NCBI GenBank assembly: GCA_041751425.1
Contig: JBGSXL010000002.1
Coordinates: forward strand, 130,047 to 194,046
DNA length: 64,000 nt
Direction of reading: 5' to 3'
DNA from: JAVVEG01 sp041751425
GTDB lineage: Bacteria; Pseudomonadota; Gammaproteobacteria; Pseudomonadales; Pseudohongiellaceae
The notes below the pieces were generated by a model that saw only the letters and a program-made list of their open reading frames with translations, was not told the DNA's origin and did no database searches. The position numbers and the translations under genes were made by a program. This document shows, piece after piece, positions 6,636 to 16,620 of the stretch. Position 1 is the stretch's first letter. Each line of letters begins with the position of its first letter.

Positions 6636-8024
6636 CTACTGCTGGCCTTTAAACCATGAATATTGTCGGTGGAGTTTTACGACTCTGCCGACAATGATCA
6701 GAGTCGGCGCCTTCACCTCTTCCGCAGCTACAATCGCCGCCATAGTGCTTAGTGTGCCAACCAGCACTTTCTGATTCTGCGTAGTTCCCTGCTGGATCAA
6801 TGCTATTGGCATATCCTCACTCATGCCATGTGCTATCAGTTGTTGACAGATGTTCTGCAGCCCAACCAATCCCATATAGAACACGATTGTCTGCTGCTCA
6901 GACGCCAGCTGCTGCCAGTTCAGATCCACCTTGTCATTTTTTAAATGCCCGGTTACAAAGCGCACGGATTGTGAATAGTCGCGATGCGTCAATGGAATTC
7001 CCGCATAGCAGGCACAACCTGATGCTGCGGTAATGCCTGGAATCACCTGAAAGGGAATTCCTGCCGCTGCCAGTTGATCAATCTCCTCCCCACCTCTGCC
7101 AAAGATAAACGGGTCGCCACCTTTTAGGCGCAAAACTTTCTTGCCTTCCAGGGCTAATCGGACCAACATATCATTGATCTTTTCCTGCGGTAAGCTGTGG
7201 TTGGAGCGCTCCTTGCCAACATGGATTTTTTCAGCATCGGGTCTGATTTTTTGCATGATCTCTGGAGAAACCAAGCGGTCGTATAATACAACGTCCGCTT
7301 CATACATCAATCGAAGTGCTTTTAATGTCAATAGATCCGGATCACCCGGCCCCGCTCCAACCAGATAGACTTCACCCTGCAACTTCAGATTTTCTGAAGA
7401 AGCCAATTCCTGATCCAGAAATGCAATAGCTTCGTCCTGCTTACCCGAAAACACCATTTCTGGCACGGGGCCGGACAGGATCCGTTCCCAGAAACGCGAG
7501 CGTTTACTGAAATCTGCAATCGAATTTTTTACTTTGGTACGATATTGACCAAGGAGAAGTGCAAGCCTGCCGTAACCACCGGGAATAACTATCTCAAGTT
7601 TTTCTTTGAGTTTGCGAGTCAAAATGGGAGAGCTGCCACTGCTTGAGATAGCGATGACAACCGGCGAGCGATCTACAATAGCTGGCACAATAAAACTGCA
7701 AAGCTCCGGTCTGTCCACCACGTTGACAGGTAGTCGACGCGCTTTCGCCAGCACGGATATTTGCGCATTCAACTCTTCATCATCGGTGGCCGCAATAACG
7801 AGCGTAGTACCATCGAGATCGTTATCGGTAAATTCACGATGATGCAGCACGCCTTGTTTGTCGCGCACCAGTGTCTGCAGTTGTTCACAAATCTCAGGAG
7901 CAACCACTGTCAGTCTGGCAGCAGCCCGAGTCAACAAAACTGCTTTGCGTAGCGCAACTTCGCCTCCTCCCACAATCAGGCAGTCGGCTTCCCTGACATT
8001 GATGAAAATCGGCAAAAACTCCAA
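6636..8024 (-). CDS. cysG: Siroheme synthase (trifunctional CysG)
   Basis: Makes siroheme from uroporphyrinogen III for sulfite and nitrite reductases. The 462 residues hold an N-terminal precorrin-2 dehydrogenase/ferrochelatase half (NAD motif GGGEVALRK near residue 20) and a C-terminal SAM-dependent uroporphyrinogen methyltransferase half (VGAGPGDPDLLTLKA from about residue 222). It lies 54 bp downstream of serS. The siroheme supply links functionally to cysH and cysB elsewhere in the window. Confidence 0.96.
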   Translation of the reverse strand: MEFLPIFINVREADCLIVGGGEVALRKAVLLTRAAARLTVVAPEICEQLQTLVRDKQGVLHHREFTDNDLDGTTLVIAATDDEELNAQISVLAKARRLPVNVVDRPELCSFIVPAIVDRSPVVIAISSSGSSPILTRKLKEKLEIVIPGGYGRLALLLGQYRTKVKNSIADFSKRSRFWERILSGPVPEMVFSGKQDEAIAFLDQELASSENLKLQGEVYLVGAGPGDPDLLTLKALRLMYEADVVLYDRLVSPEIMQKIRPDAEKIHVGKERSNHSLPQEKINDMLVRLALEGKKVLRLKGGDPFIFGRGGEEIDQLAAAGIPFQVIPGITAASGCACYAGIPLTHRDYSQSVRFVTGHLKNDKVDLNWQQLASEQQTIVFYMGLVGLQNICQQLIAHGMSEDMPIALIQQGTTQNQKVLVGTLSTMAAIVAAEEVKAPTLIIVGRVVKLHRQYSWFKGQQ

Positions 8025-8078
8025 TTTGTTACTCCAGACACAGCGTGAAGACTTACCTATTGATTGTACTGCAAGCAG

Positions 8079-9362
8079 TTACAAAGCGCTGATGCCACCC
8101 ATGTAGGGGACAAGGATTGCTGGGACGTCAATTGAGCCATCCTGGTGTTGATAATTTTCCATGATCGCAACCAGCGTACGCCCAATGGCCAACCCGGAAC
8201 CATTCAGGGTATGCAATAACTCTGGCTTGCCGGTTTCCGGGTTGCGCCAACGAGCCTGCATTCGGCGCGCCTGATAGTCGCCAAAGGTGCTGCAGGAGGA
8301 AATTTCCCGGTAGCATTGCTGCGATGGCAACCATACTTCCAGATCTATCGTACGTGCTGCATTGGCTCCCATGTCTCCACCACACAACAGCATGGCGCGG
8401 TATGGCAATTCCAGCAATTGCAGAATGCGCTCCGCATGACCGGTCAACTCACTTAAAGCCGCATCGGATTCTTCAGGGCGCACCATTTGAACCAGTTCGA
8501 CTTTTTCGAATTGATGCTGACGAATGATGCCCCGTGTATCGCGACCGTGACTGCCTGCCTCACTGCGAAAACAAGGTGTGTGACACACAAATTTTAATGG
8601 CAGTTTCTGTGCTGGAATTATCTCATCACGCACCAGATTGGTAACCGGCACTTCAGCTGTAGGAATCAGGTAATACTCATTCTCGCCTTCCAGCCGAAAC
8701 AGATCCTCAGCAAATTTAGGCAGGTTTCCCGTACCAACCAATGAATCACGGTTGACGATATAGGGAACATAAACTTCTTCGTAGCCATGCTGCAGCGTAT
8801 GTTGATCCAGCATGAATTGAATAAGTGCTCTGTGGAGTCTGGCCAGTTTTCCGCGCATCACGACAAAGCGCGCACCAGTCAGCTTCGATGCCGCAGGAAA
8901 ATCGAGCCCAGCGCCGCTGTTCTCTTCCTTCTCACCCAACGCAACATGATCCCTGATCTCGAAATCGAAGTCGCGTGGCGTTCCCCAGCTACGCAACTCC
9001 TGATTGTCCTTTTCATCTTTGCCGGCAGGTACGGTTTCCTGCGGCACATTCGGAATACGCAACCAAAGTTCGTTGAACTCTTCCTGCACCTGTGCAAGCA
9101 GTTTCTTATTTTCTTCCAGCGAAGTACCTAGTTGGTTTACCTCTGCCAGCAGCGGAGCAACATCCTGACCAGCGGCTTTCGCTTGACCTATCGATTTCGA
9201 GCGCACATTGCGCTCGTTCTGCAATTTTTCAGTTTCCTGCTGCAGTGTTTTCCGCCGCGCATCCAGGGCATTAATCTGATCCAGTTCCAGCTTGAAATTT
9301 TTCCGTGCAAGCAGCGTTGCCAGTTTTTCAGGTTCTGTCCGTAACCATTTCGTATCTAACAT
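8079..9362 (-). CDS. serS: Seryl-tRNA synthetase
   Basis: Class II aminoacyl-tRNA synthetase, 427 residues. The N-terminal coiled-coil arm (about residues 30-105, rich in Lys/Glu/Gln) contacts the long variable arm of serine tRNAs. Motif 2 is recognisable in FRSEAGSHGRDTRG, and motif 3 in NGSGLAIGRTLVAIMEN near the C-terminus. A tRNA-Ser(UGA) gene lies at 1843. Confidence 0.97.
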   Translation of the reverse strand: MLDTKWLRTEPEKLATLLARKNFKLELDQINALDARRKTLQQETEKLQNERNVRSKSIGQAKAAGQDVAPLLAEVNQLGTSLEENKKLLAQVQEEFNELWLRIPNVPQETVPAGKDEKDNQELRSWGTPRDFDFEIRDHVALGEKEENSGAGLDFPAASKLTGARFVVMRGKLARLHRALIQFMLDQHTLQHGYEEVYVPYIVNRDSLVGTGNLPKFAEDLFRLEGENEYYLIPTAEVPVTNLVRDEIIPAQKLPLKFVCHTPCFRSEAGSHGRDTRGIIRQHQFEKVELVQMVRPEESDAALSELTGHAERILQLLELPYRAMLLCGGDMGANAARTIDLEVWLPSQQCYREISSCSTFGDYQARRMQARWRNPETGKPELLHTLNGSGLAIGRTLVAIMENYQHQDGSIDVPAILVPYMGGISAL

Positions 9363-9423
9363 TGAAATTATTCTTCCTGCATAAAATTGATAATCGATGA
9401 CTGATTAAACATGACCCTTTTTT

Positions 9424-9801
9424 CTAGATTGCGCGCATGGCTACAATTCCCAACCAGGTTGCCAGCATGCAAACCACGACACTCGCAACTATATAACTCA
9501 CAGCCTGCAAAACGTATCCTTCCTGTAGCAACTGCAATGCATCCAGTGAAAATGTGGAAAACGTTGTGAATGCACCCACATAACCCACTACGAGCAACGC
9601 GCGCCACTCAGCGGATAATGCTGAGCGTTCCGTCAATACCACAAACAGAATACCGATCAATAATGAGCCCAGAACGTTCACCAAAAAAGTGCCAAGAGGA
9701 AAACGCATGGTGCTCAGTGATACCACCATGGACATCATCCAATAACGGGAGACAGCGCCAATGGCGCCACCAATCGCGACGGCTAAATAATAAGCCAACA
9801 A
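9424..9801 (-). CDS. crcB: Fluoride efflux channel CrcB/Fluc
   Basis: A four-helix inner-membrane protein of 125 residues, the usual length, forming dual-topology dimers that expel fluoride. Signature segments are GGAIGAVSRYW, FLVNVLGSLLIG (pore asparagine) and GAFTTFSTFSLD (phenylalanine-box and sodium-site region). It lies between rarA and serS, as in related genomes. Only 42 bp separate it from rarA and no fluoride riboswitch is visible there. Confidence 0.95.
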   Translation of the reverse strand: MLAYYLAVAIGGAIGAVSRYWMMSMVVSLSTMRFPLGTFLVNVLGSLLIGILFVVLTERSALSAEWRALLVVGYVGAFTTFSTFSLDALQLLQEGYVLQAVSYIVASVVVCMLATWLGIVAMRAI

Positions 9802-9843
9802 CCCTCTCCTCTTTTTTGTTCCGGTGCGATCTAATCGTTGCTT

Positions 9844-11232
9844 TCAATTTTTGGGAGTATACCTTTTCCTGCTGCTGTTCTGATCGAGCTTGCGCAGATA
9901 TTGCAGTTTGTCACGGATTTTTTGTTCCAACCCGTTCGCGCCCGGATGGTAGTACTGCGTCTGTTTTAGTTCTTCTGGAAAATAGTTCTCGCCCGCCGCA
10001 TAGCTGTCAGGTTCATCATGGGCGTACCGATACCCTGCCCCGTAATCCATCCCCTTCATCAACGACGTGGCCGCATTGCGTAAATGCATGGGAACTTCCG
10101 GAGAACCTGCAGCCTGCACATCAGCCCGTGCCGCATTGTAAGCGTTATAGACGGCGTTGCTCTTGGGTGCGCACGCCAGAAAGATAACAGCATGCGCCAG
10201 CGTCAATTCACCTTCCGGGCTTCCCAGCCGTTCCAGCGTATCCCAGGCTGCCAGCGCCAGGGGCAGACACCGCGGATCAGCGTTGCCAATATCTTCGCTG
10301 GCCATCCGTACCAGCCGCCGCGCAATATATAGGGGATCGCAACCCCCGTCCAGCATACGCACCATCCAATAAAGAGCTGCATCTGGCGCAGAACCGCGCA
10401 CAGCCTTGTGCAAAGCAGATATCTGCTCATAAAAGGAGTCGCCCCCTTTGTCGAAGCGCCGGCTGCCACCTTGCAGAACCTGCTCTACCACAGCATCTGA
10501 AATTCTGAATTCACCGTTCTGCTCTTCCGCCAAGTCGCTTGCTATTTCCAACAAATTCAGCACTTTGCGAGCATCACCATCCGCTGCAACCGCCATACGG
10601 GATTTATTCGCTTGGCTTACAATGATGTTGCGCGCTCCCAACCCTCGCCGCTCGTCCCGCAGTGCTGCATCAATAGCGATAACCAGAGCGTCTTCTTGCA
10701 GACTCTTTAGTACGTAAACCCGCGCGCGGGACAGTAAAGCATTATTCAACTCAAAAGACGGATTCTCAGTGGTCGCGCCAATAAATATCAGCGTACCGTT
10801 CTCGATATGGGGTAGAAAGGCATCCTGTTGTGCCTTGTTGAAACGGTGAACCTCGTCGACAAAAAGTATTGTTGCCTGCCCATCAGCGCGTTTACGCAGT
10901 TGCGCACGCTCTACTGCTGCGCGGATATCTTTCACGCCAGCCAGCACGGCGGATATGCTCTCGAAATGCGCGCCGCTGGCCTGAGCCAGCAAGTGTGCTA
11001 ATGTCGTTTTGCCGACTCCCGGTGGCCCCCAAAAAATCATGGAATGTGGTTGCGCCTTGCGAATCGCCTCACGCAGCGGTTTGCCGGGACCCAGAATGTG
11101 TTCCTGACCTATGAATTCATCCAGCGTCAACGGCCGCATACGGGCTGCCAGCGGCTGCGATGTATTTATCTGGGTAGTGTTGGAAGGTGTTGGCGCAAAG
11201 CTCACCGTTTCTTCGAAGCTGGTCTGTTTCAT
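9844..11232 (-). CDS. rarA: Replication-associated recombination protein A (MgsA/WHIP family AAA+ ATPase)
   Basis: A clamp-loader-like ATPase acting at stalled replication forks, 462 residues. Walker A GPPGVGKTT begins near residue 69 and Walker B ILFVDEVHRFNKAQQD follows. The C-terminal tetramerisation region contains the family stretch MKGMDYGAGYRYAHDEPD. It sits between lolA and crcB on the minus strand in the conserved lolA-rarA order. Confidence 0.96.
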   Translation of the reverse strand: MKQTSFEETVSFAPTPSNTTQINTSQPLAARMRPLTLDEFIGQEHILGPGKPLREAIRKAQPHSMIFWGPPGVGKTTLAHLLAQASGAHFESISAVLAGVKDIRAAVERAQLRKRADGQATILFVDEVHRFNKAQQDAFLPHIENGTLIFIGATTENPSFELNNALLSRARVYVLKSLQEDALVIAIDAALRDERRGLGARNIIVSQANKSRMAVAADGDARKVLNLLEIASDLAEEQNGEFRISDAVVEQVLQGGSRRFDKGGDSFYEQISALHKAVRGSAPDAALYWMVRMLDGGCDPLYIARRLVRMASEDIGNADPRCLPLALAAWDTLERLGSPEGELTLAHAVIFLACAPKSNAVYNAYNAARADVQAAGSPEVPMHLRNAATSLMKGMDYGAGYRYAHDEPDSYAAGENYFPEELKQTQYYHPGANGLEQKIRDKLQYLRKLDQNSSRKRYTPKN

Positions 11233-11301
11233 GATTTACTCATGGCGGGGTGTCAGGCAAGGCTGCAACCTGATTGCTGTCGCAGCCTGGTCGCAAAATA
11301 G

Positions 11302-11997
11302 TTACTGCGTATTGTTTACCACCTCTATGTCTTCGGGTGGAGTAAAAATGAAAACATCATCTGAAACCGGCTCATTGATCTGGCGATTGTAAAACTGCCA
11401 GAGCGTTTTTTGTCCATTGCCATTGTCGATATGCATGGAGTCGAGTTCACCTGCCGCGAAATACAGAGTCACTCGCTCGTAAATACTGCCGGGGTCTAAT
11501 GGCACCAGGAAAAACTCCCAGTCCGCGCCTGCCTGGGCAGATTGTGCGCTGATCGTATATTCAGTCGCTATTTCAGCTATCTCGCCATTCAATAACCGCG
11601 CGGCAAGCTCTGTGCGATCAGCTTCCCATTTCTCAACAGTGACCTGTAACAAATCCGGTTGGTAATTCCACAGCAGGCTGCCATTGGTCACAACCAATTC
11701 CGGGAAGGGCTCAAGAGTTTCCCAATAAAATCCATCAGGACGTTTCAGAATGAAGCGAATTTCACTTTCTTCCAGTACACCACCGGTAGACTCAACAATC
11801 AGCTGATTAACATCTGCCTGAAACGTGCTGACATTGATCAGCAATTGTGTCAATTCTGCAACGGCGGCCTGTTGTTCGGTTAACTCGCCAGCAGCATCGC
11901 CAATTGCTGCAGAGCTGTGCATAAGCATAGCTGCAAACGCAGCCCTAACACCGGACCGGAAAAACTTTCCTGTTAACGCTCTCGAACTACTTCGCAT
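11302..11997 (-). CDS. lolA: Outer-membrane lipoprotein carrier protein LolA
   Basis: Periplasmic chaperone that carries lipoproteins from LolCDE to LolB. From ATG 11997 it is 231 residues; an in-frame TTG at 12018 would add seven. A hydrophobic signal segment (about residues 15-35) precedes the mature start. The body shows the LolA pattern, with the aromatic stretch RPDGFYWETLEPFPELVVTN. Cleavage-site residues are unremarkable and the N-terminus is long and arginine-rich, so the exact start is unsure. It follows ftsK by about 57 bp. Confidence 0.9.
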   Translation of the reverse strand: MRSSSRALTGKFFRSGVRAAFAAMLMHSSAAIGDAAGELTEQQAAVAELTQLLINVSTFQADVNQLIVESTGGVLEESEIRFILKRPDGFYWETLEPFPELVVTNGSLLWNYQPDLLQVTVEKWEADRTELAARLLNGEIAEIATEYTISAQSAQAGADWEFFLVPLDPGSIYERVTLYFAAGELDSMHIDNGNGQKTLWQFYNRQINEPVSDDVFIFTPPEDIEVVNNTQ

Positions 11998-12054
11998 AAA
12001 AACCGCCGGAAATCTCAATAAAAAACGGATTGGACTTGTCGAAACACCTTGTTT

Positions 12055-14388
12055 TCACCGTGGAGGCGGTGCGATCACCTCGCGGCTGCCATTACTGCCC
12101 ATGGCAGACACTACACCAGCAGCCTCCATGGCTTCTATCATGCGAGCGGCGCGGTTATAACCGATGCGCAGTTTGCGCTGTACAGCTGAAATCGAGGCTT
12201 TGCGGGTCTCCGTAACAAACGCCACAGCCTCGTCGTACAACGCATCGTCTTCCTCACCATCAGCACCGCTATCAAAGCCACCGCCCATACCAAGCTCGCG
12301 CTCCTCCACACCCTGGGTGATCTCATCGATATAGACCGGCGCACCACGTGATTTCCAGTCAGCGACTACGCGATGTACCTCCTCATCACTGACGAAGGCG
12401 CCATGAACGCGTGTCGCCACGCCACCGCCGGGAGGTAAAAACAGCATATCGCCATTGCCCAGCAATTGCTCTGCGCCGCCCTCCCCCAGAATCGTGCGTG
12501 AATCCACCTTAGATTGCACCATGAATGACAGCCGCGTAGGTATATTCGCCTTGATCAAGCCGGTCAGTACGTCCACTGATGGGCGCTGGGTCGCCAGTAT
12601 CAGGTGAATACCGGCTGCACGGGCTTTCTGGGCGATACGGGCTATAAGCTCTTCCACTTTCTTGCCGACTACCATCATCATGTCAGCAAGCTCATCGACC
12701 ACCACGACTATCTGTGGCAAAGGCTCCAGCATTGGCGCCTGTTGATCTTCCTGCACAGACATTGGATCAGGTCGCCATACAGGGTCAGTAATGGGCGTGC
12801 CCGCCTTGTTAGCATCCTGAACCTTCTTGTTATAACTGGCCAGATTGCGCACGCCCAGCGCCGACAACAGCTTGTAGCGGCGCTCCATCTCGGCAACACA
12901 CCAACGCAGTCCGTTGGCGGCATCCTTCATGTCCGTAATCACAGGCGTCAGCAAATGCGGAATGCCGTCGTACACGGACAACTCGAGCATTTTTGGGTCG
13001 ATCATGATCATGCGTATCTGTTCCGGGCTGGCCTTGAACAGCAAACTCAGGATCATCGCATTGATGCCCACCGACTTACCGGAACCGGTAGTACCAGCAA
13101 CAAGCAAATGCGGCATCTTGCCTAAATCCACTATGACCGGGTTACCGACGATGTCATGACCCAGCGCCATGCTCAACGATGACTGCGCTTTGTCAAATTC
13201 GGTAGAAGCCAACACCTGACTCAACATGATCATTTCACGGTGTTCGTTGGGTATTTCTATACCGATAACAGTCTTGCCGGGAATGACTTCGACTACCCGG
13301 ACACTAACTAAAGCCAAAGAGCGCGCTAGATCGCGACTCAAGCCGCTGATCCTGCTGGCTTTTATGCCAGGAGCAGGCTGTACTTCAAAACGTGTGATTA
13401 CCGGTCCGGGATTAACGGCGGTTACTTCAATTTCGACACCAAAGTCCTTCAGCTTCAATTCCAGCAATTTGGACATGGCGGCCAGGGACTCCGTGGAATA
13501 TCCTTTGCTACTGCCTGATTTGCGCTCATCCAGCAAGCCTATTGCCGGCAATTCACCAGGCGTGGCATTGCTGAACAGTTTACCCTGACGTTCTTTTTCA
13601 ACGCGCTCACTTCTGACAAAAGGTTTGATGACTGGCTCGATGCGCGGCGGTGTGCGTTTCTTTTCTTTCTCGATATGGACATCCAGTGCCCTTTTCCGAG
13701 TCTCTACTACTTGTCGGGCACTTTTCTCCTGTCTTCTGGATTCCAGCCAGCGGCGTCCCCAATCGAGCATCCAGTTCATGAAATGCAATGTCCAGAATCC
13801 TGTGCGATCAATGACTCTTAACCAGGAAATATGGAAACTGATTGTCAAGCCGAACAGGGAAATTGCCAGATACAGCATAGTACTGCCAAGGGTAGCCAGA
13901 ACCGGTTTGGTTAAATCCACCATCATGGACCCGGTAAACCCACCCGCAAACCACGGCATGCCTGAGTCCATGGCGAAGTGCAGGGTTGCCAGCGAGCAAA
14001 TTCCGATGACCAGCAATAACAGCCCGACTGCTTTGATGCCAAACAGGCGCCAGGAGAACTCGCTGATGATGTCCTGCTCGCGAAACAGGTTAATGATCTT
14101 CATGCCCAAAGCTATAGGAAACAGGTAGGAAATATAGCCAAACCAGTGTAATAACAAATCCGCCGACCACGCTCCGACAGGACCCACTGTATTGTTGGTC
14201 GCACCGCCATCACCACTGGTGAAGAAGGCAGAATCCTGTGGCGAATAGGACAGTAACGCCAGCAGCAGAAAAATGCCCAGCAGGAAAGACAGGATTAATG
14301 TTCCTTCCCTGAACAGCCTTTGCGAGAGCGAATTAAGGTGCTGCTCTGTTGCTGATCTTTTGTCGACTGTATTTTTCAAATTATTCAA
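12055..14388 (-). CDS. ftsK: DNA translocase FtsK
   Basis: Septal DNA pump that clears chromosome ends and activates XerCD at dif. It is 777 residues long. The N-terminal membrane domain has four to five hydrophobic segments (about residues 30-200). A short charged linker follows, then the RecA-like motor with Walker A GTTGSGKSVGINAM near residue 435 and Walker B IVVVVDELADMMM. The C-terminal winged-helix gamma domain (RKASISAVQRKLRIGYNRAA) reads KOPS sites. The linker is shorter than that of E. coli FtsK (1329 residues), as is common outside the enterics. Confidence 0.96.
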   Translation of the reverse strand: MNNLKNTVDKRSATEQHLNSLSQRLFREGTLILSFLLGIFLLLALLSYSPQDSAFFTSGDGGATNNTVGPVGAWSADLLLHWFGYISYLFPIALGMKIINLFREQDIISEFSWRLFGIKAVGLLLLVIGICSLATLHFAMDSGMPWFAGGFTGSMMVDLTKPVLATLGSTMLYLAISLFGLTISFHISWLRVIDRTGFWTLHFMNWMLDWGRRWLESRRQEKSARQVVETRKRALDVHIEKEKKRTPPRIEPVIKPFVRSERVEKERQGKLFSNATPGELPAIGLLDERKSGSSKGYSTESLAAMSKLLELKLKDFGVEIEVTAVNPGPVITRFEVQPAPGIKASRISGLSRDLARSLALVSVRVVEVIPGKTVIGIEIPNEHREMIMLSQVLASTEFDKAQSSLSMALGHDIVGNPVIVDLGKMPHLLVAGTTGSGKSVGINAMILSLLFKASPEQIRMIMIDPKMLELSVYDGIPHLLTPVITDMKDAANGLRWCVAEMERRYKLLSALGVRNLASYNKKVQDANKAGTPITDPVWRPDPMSVQEDQQAPMLEPLPQIVVVVDELADMMMVVGKKVEELIARIAQKARAAGIHLILATQRPSVDVLTGLIKANIPTRLSFMVQSKVDSRTILGEGGAEQLLGNGDMLFLPPGGGVATRVHGAFVSDEEVHRVVADWKSRGAPVYIDEITQGVEERELGMGGGFDSGADGEEDDALYDEAVAFVTETRKASISAVQRKLRIGYNRAARMIEAMEAAGVVSAMGSNGSREVIAPPPR

Positions 14389-14576
14389 ATGCCTGCAGTT
14401 ATGACTTAGCTTATTTTCTTAGAAATTTTGCGGCTATGATAATCAATTTTAAGCGCAGCGGAAATAAGCATTCCCGATGTCGTGCTAATATCCCGCTTTA
14501 ATTTCGTGACAGTAGCCACAATATCCACCAAACAGGCAGAAATCGCCATTAAAAACAGCACAGGAAGCCTCGCCAC

Positions 14577-15524
14577 ATGAGTAATACGCAACACCACCGC
14601 CTCATCATTCTGGGATCTGGCCCGGCGGGATATACCGCTGCCGTCTATGCCGCCCGCGCCAATTTGAACCCCGTAGTCATCACCGGCATAGTTGAAGGCG
14701 GACAACTGACCACCACTACTGATGTCGACAACTGGCCTGGAGATGTGGAAGGCCTGCAAGGCCCGGAACTTATGGCTCGTATGAAGCGTCATGCCGAGCA
14801 CTTTGACACCAGGGTGCTATTTGATCATATCAACAAGGTGGACCTGCAAAAACGACCATTTACCCTGTGGGGTGATTCCGAAGTCTATACCTGCGACGCA
14901 CTGATCATAGCGACTGGCGCCTCAGCCCAGTACCTTGGCCTGGATTCAGAAACCGCGTTTATGGGTAAGGGCGTGAGCGCCTGCGCCACCTGTGATGGCT
15001 TTTTCTATCGCAATAAGCCCGTTGCCGTTATTGGCGGCGGCAATACCGCAGTCGAGGAGGCTCTGTATTTGTCCAATATCGCCTCGCATGTCACTCTGGT
15101 GCACCGTCGCGACACACTGCGCGCGGAAAAGATACTGCAGGATAAGCTGTTCGACCGCGTCAAAACGGGCTCAATCAGTCTGGAATGGCACCATAATCTG
15201 CATGAAGTGCTGGGAAATCCCATGGGTGTAACCGGCATCGAGATTGCCCATACGGATTCGGGGGAGAAAAAGACGCTCACTGTCGATGGCGTCTTCATCG
15301 CTATTGGCCATAAGCCCAATTCGGATATATTCGCGGGCCAATTGGATATGAAGGATGGCTATCTCAGGATTCACAGTGGCACTGACGGCAATGCCACACA
15401 AACCAGCATTCCCGGTGTTTTTGCTGCTGGTGACATTGCCGATCATGTATACAGGCAGGCAATCACTTCTGCTGGTTTCGGCTGCATGGCCGCGCTGGAT
15501 GCTGAAAAATTTCTGGATAACTGA
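14577..15524 (+). CDS. trxB: Thioredoxin-disulfide reductase
   Basis: NADPH-dependent flavoenzyme that reduces thioredoxin, 315 residues. The FAD-binding GSGPAGYTAA lies near residue 13, the redox pair C136-A-T-C139 follows, the NADPH site is GGGNTAVEEA, and the C-terminal FAD motif is GVFAAGDIAD. It diverges from ftsK across 188 bp and is followed by aat after 5 bp. Reduced thioredoxin also feeds the CysH and MsrA enzymes encoded in this window. Confidence 0.96.
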   Translation: MSNTQHHRLIILGSGPAGYTAAVYAARANLNPVVITGIVEGGQLTTTTDVDNWPGDVEGLQGPELMARMKRHAEHFDTRVLFDHINKVDLQKRPFTLWGDSEVYTCDALIIATGASAQYLGLDSETAFMGKGVSACATCDGFFYRNKPVAVIGGGNTAVEEALYLSNIASHVTLVHRRDTLRAEKILQDKLFDRVKTGSISLEWHHNLHEVLGNPMGVTGIEIAHTDSGEKKTLTVDGVFIAIGHKPNSDIFAGQLDMKDGYLRIHSGTDGNATQTSIPGVFAAGDIADHVYRQAITSAGFGCMAALDAEKFLDN

Positions 15525-15529
15525 ACTGC

Positions 15530-16240
15530 ATGAGTGATCTGGCCCTGCTCAGCAAGACCTCCTTCGAGTTCCCGCCAGTCAGTCAAGCTTTGCAGGAACC
15601 CAACGGTCTCCTGGCCGTTGGTGGGGATCTGCACCCACAGCGGCTGCTCAACGCTTATGCAGCCGGTATATTCCCCTGGTATGAGGAGGACCAGCCAATC
15701 CTGTGGTGGTCACCCGACCCCCGTATGTGTTTGCAACCGGATGCGGTCGTTATCTCGCGTAGCCTGCGGAAAGTCATCCGCAAACAAGAATTCAGCGTCA
15801 CCATGGACACGGCATTTGCGCTTGTTATCGGTCTATGCGGACAAACCCGCGCAGTATTCCCTGGCACCTGGATTAGCCCGGCCATGCAGAAAGCCTACTG
15901 CGAATTGCACCGCTTGGGGCATGCCCATTCGGTCGAAGTTTGGCAGGAAGACCAACTTGTGGGTGGGCTTTATGGCATTGCCATGGGCAAAATGTTCTTC
16001 GGTGAATCCATGTTCAGTCTCAGCAGCAACGCGTCGAAGGTGGCATTCGTATATCTATGTCGTCAACTGCAGGCGCGGGATTTCCGGATTATTGATTGCC
16101 AGATGCCAACCGATCACCTCTTTTCTCTGGGTGCCCGAGAGATGTCGCGTAATGACTTTCAGGATGTTCTTTTCAGATATAGCAACGAAGTTCTGACACC
16201 CGGCCATTGGACGCTAACCGTAAACGCAGACCAGATATGA
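15530..16240 (+). CDS. aat: Leucyl/phenylalanyl-tRNA-protein transferase
   Basis: N-degron enzyme that adds Leu or Phe to proteins with N-terminal Lys or Arg, marking them for ClpS-ClpAP. It is 236 residues long with family motifs GIFPWYEEDQPILWWSPDPR and GGLYGIAMGKMFFGESMFS. It lies 5 bp after trxB. In many gammaproteobacteria the arginyl-transferase gene bpt/ate sits between aat and infA. Here only 89 bp separate aat from infA, so bpt is absent from this position. Confidence 0.96.
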   Translation: MSDLALLSKTSFEFPPVSQALQEPNGLLAVGGDLHPQRLLNAYAAGIFPWYEEDQPILWWSPDPRMCLQPDAVVISRSLRKVIRKQEFSVTMDTAFALVIGLCGQTRAVFPGTWISPAMQKAYCELHRLGHAHSVEVWQEDQLVGGLYGIAMGKMFFGESMFSLSSNASKVAFVYLCRQLQARDFRIIDCQMPTDHLFSLGAREMSRNDFQDVLFRYSNEVLTPGHWTLTVNADQI

Positions 16241-16329
16241 GTCTGCTCCCGCAATCCTTTGCTAATGCCAGAAAAATAGGGCAAAATGCGCGCACAGTTT
16301 TTCTGCACAAGGCACAGGATTTTCCATTA

Positions 16330-16548
16330 ATGGCAAAAGAAGACCAGATTGAAATGGATGGTGAAGTGGTTGATACCCTTCCCAACACCATGTTTCGCGT
16401 TAAGCTGGAAAACGGGCATATCGTTACGGCTCATATTTCCGGAAAAATGCGCAAGAACTATATCCGCATACTGACAGGCGATCAGGTGAAAGTGGAGCTG
16501 ACTCCCTATGACCTGAGCAAGGGCAGAATCACTTACCGCGCACGCTGA
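16330..16548 (+). CDS. infA: Translation initiation factor IF-1
   Basis: A 72-residue OB-fold protein that binds the ribosomal A site during initiation. The sequence MAKEDQIEMDGEVVDTLPNT is characteristic. The ATG at 16330 is chosen because the family always starts here; an upstream open frame to 16207 overlaps aat and looks unlike protein. It is convergent with clpA. Confidence 0.98.
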   Translation: MAKEDQIEMDGEVVDTLPNTMFRVKLENGHIVTAHISGKMRKNYIRILTGDQVKVELTPYDLSKGRITYRAR

Positions 16549-16556
16549 ACTCTCAA

Positions 16557-16583
16557 AATCTCAACAGCATCTGCGTTGAGATT
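16557..16583. terminator. Candidate terminator hairpin between infA and clpA
   Basis: A perfect 9-bp stem, AATCTCAAC (16557-16565) against GTTGAGATT (16575-16583), with a 9-nt loop in the gap between two convergent genes. The flanks are only weakly T-rich on either strand (TTTTGAG on the minus side), so termination efficiency is uncertain. Confidence 0.5.
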
Positions 16584-16620
16584 CCTCGTTTCAAGAACAG
16601 TCCAAAAACCAAACGTTTAA

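Noticed and set aside
9802..9843. Fluoride riboswitch for crcB
   Set aside because: The gap to rarA is 42 bp and shows no fluoride-aptamer pattern.
12604..13125. Long open frame opposite ftsK (plus strand, 173 codons)
   Set aside because: Lies entirely antisense to a strongly supported gene, with no ribosome site and no family resemblance; many such shadows occur opposite aat, clpA, liuE and the ATPases.
16207..16329. N-terminal extension of infA to 16207
   Set aside because: It overlaps the end of aat and all IF-1 proteins begin at the residue encoded at 16330.
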